Assembly (NCBI GenBank): GCA_002437405.1
Contig: DJPO01000061.1
Span: forward strand, 1 to 24,066
DNA length: 24,066 bases
Reading direction: 5' to 3'
From: Opitutia bacterium UBA6410
GTDB taxonomy: Bacteria; Verrucomicrobiota; Verrucomicrobiia; Opitutales; Intestinicryptomonadaceae
A program made the position numbers and the translations under genes. Of the stretch, positions 23,410-24,066 are shown one piece after another. The notes beneath the pieces were generated by a model, which did not search any database, was not told where the DNA came from, and saw only the letters and a list, made by a program, of their open reading frames with translations. Position 1 is the first letter of the stretch. Each line of letters begins with the position of its first letter.

Positions 23410-24044
23410 TGGATATTTTCGAGTTCAGAAACGAGTATTTGAAGGGCGGGTTGTCGCGTTCCGATTTGGACGACAATCCGTTCAAGCAGTTCGCCAAGTG
23501 GTTCGACCACGCCTGCGAGTGCAAGGTAACCGAGCCGAACGCGATGGTTGTTTCGACTGTCGGGGCGGACGGTGCGCCGTCGTCGCGCGTTGTCTTGCTG
23601 AAGTCGTGGGACGAAAAGGGTTTTGTTTTCTACACGAACTACACGAGCCGCAAGGCGCGCGAGATTGCCGAAAACAACAAGGTCTGCGCGATATTCACGT
23701 GGCTTGATTTGGAAAGGCAGCTGCGGATTGCGGGGACTGCGGAAAAAGTTTCGACGGCGGAATCGCTGCGCTACTTTTTGTCGCGTCCGTTCGGCAGCCG
23801 TTTGGGGGCGTGGGTATCGCACCAAAGCAGTGTGATTTCCTCGCGCGGGCTGCTTGAGATGCAGTTCGAAAAGATGAAGGAAAAATTCAAAAACGGGGAA
23901 GTTCCGCTGCCCGATTTCTGGGGCGGTTTCAGGATTGTCCCGACGAGGTTCGAGTTCTGGCAGGGCAGGCAAAACAGGCTCCACGACCGTTTCGAATATC
24001 TCAAGGAGGGAGACAACTGGAGCATTTCCCGCCTCGCCCCGTAG
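23409..24044 (+). CDS. pdxH: Pyridoxamine 5'-phosphate oxidase
   Basis: An FMN enzyme that oxidises pyridoxine/pyridoxamine 5'-phosphate to pyridoxal 5'-phosphate, the last step of vitamin B6 coenzyme synthesis and salvage. The 211 aa cover the whole family length. Motifs present are SSRVVLLKSWDEKGFVFYTN (FMN binding), LERQLRIAGTAEKV, and FGSRLGAWVSHQSSVI. The C-terminal signature is PTRFEFWQGRQNRLHDRF with the substrate-binding Arg and His. A good Shine-Dalgarno (AAGGAG, 23395-23400) lies inside the upstream gene, whose stop overlaps this ATG. The stop TAG shares its last base with the repeat end that begins at 24044. Confidence 0.96.
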   Translation: MDIFEFRNEYLKGGLSRSDLDDNPFKQFAKWFDHACECKVTEPNAMVVSTVGADGAPSSRVVLLKSWDEKGFVFYTNYTSRKAREIAENNKVCAIFTWLDLERQLRIAGTAEKVSTAESLRYFLSRPFGSRLGAWVSHQSSVISSRGLLEMQFEKMKEKFKNGEVPLPDFWGGFRIVPTRFEFWQGRQNRLHDRFEYLKEGDNWSISRLAP

Positions 24045-24066
24045 GGCTTGTGAAATCACCGTTGAT
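24044..24066 (+). repeat. Partial copy of the palindromic element end
   Basis: GGGCTTGTGAAATC (24044-24057) is identical to 14092-14105. Allowing for four mismatched bases, TTGAT also lines up, giving 19 of 23 positions. The window ends here, so the rest of the element is not visible. Confidence 0.65.

Overview
The window looks like chromosomal DNA of a Verrucomicrobiota bacterium, most plausibly a gut-type Opitutales/Puniceicoccales relative. This is an inference. It rests on the PEP-CTERM protein with a PEPATVAA...RRRK tail, a type III glutamine synthetase, bacterial-type GltB/GltD, a codon style rich in gcg/gac/ttc, and weak or absent Shine-Dalgarno sequences at many starts. No rRNA, tRNA, CRISPR array, transposase or prophage gene was seen.

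Layout. (1) Positions 61-1317 (-): a beta-rich surface protein with a PEP-CTERM sorting tail, followed by a 340-bp spacer with two copies of a 19-bp palindrome. (2) Positions 1660-11686: a nitrogen-assimilation unit. Type III glutamine synthetase (-) is divergent from gltB-gltD-nifA-like activator (+). The 391-bp intergenic region carries two well-formed sigma-54 (-24/-12) promoters facing outward, a tandem array of CGACAA-N2-TTGTCG palindromes between them (candidate enhancer) and an IHF-like site. The sigma-54 activator gene is the last gene of the gltBD operon, so the region reads as a self-contained GS/GOGAT regulon. (3) Positions 12109-12690 (-): ribosomal proteins L21 and L27, with a bidirectional terminator separating them from the activator gene. 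(4) Positions 12875-14012 (-): an ECF sigma factor and a membrane-anchored putative anti-sigma partner. (5) Positions 14092-14390: a 124-bp imperfect palindrome followed by a run of short stem-loops; a second partial copy of the palindrome's end lies at the right edge of the window. (6) Positions 14483-20701 (+): a tightly coupled four-gene operon encoding a zinc-ribbon GTPase, a GAP1-N2-like protein with one membrane helix, a 918-aa helical protein with one membrane helix, and a small GYF_2-like membrane protein. (7) Positions 20744-24044 (+): NAD kinase, a small multi-pass membrane protein, a YihY/BrkB-family membrane protein and pyridoxamine 5'-phosphate oxidase.

The best candidate for a poorly described system is region 6. 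Its GTPase and GAP1-N2-like pair resembles the GTPase-associated systems predicted computationally in NTP-dependent bacterial conflict loci, but here the partner proteins are membrane-tethered and joined by a GYF-like protein. Its function cannot be read from sequence. The second notable result is the divergent sigma-54 control region between the glutamine synthetase and glutamate synthase genes. All family assignments come from motif recognition by eye; no database search was run.
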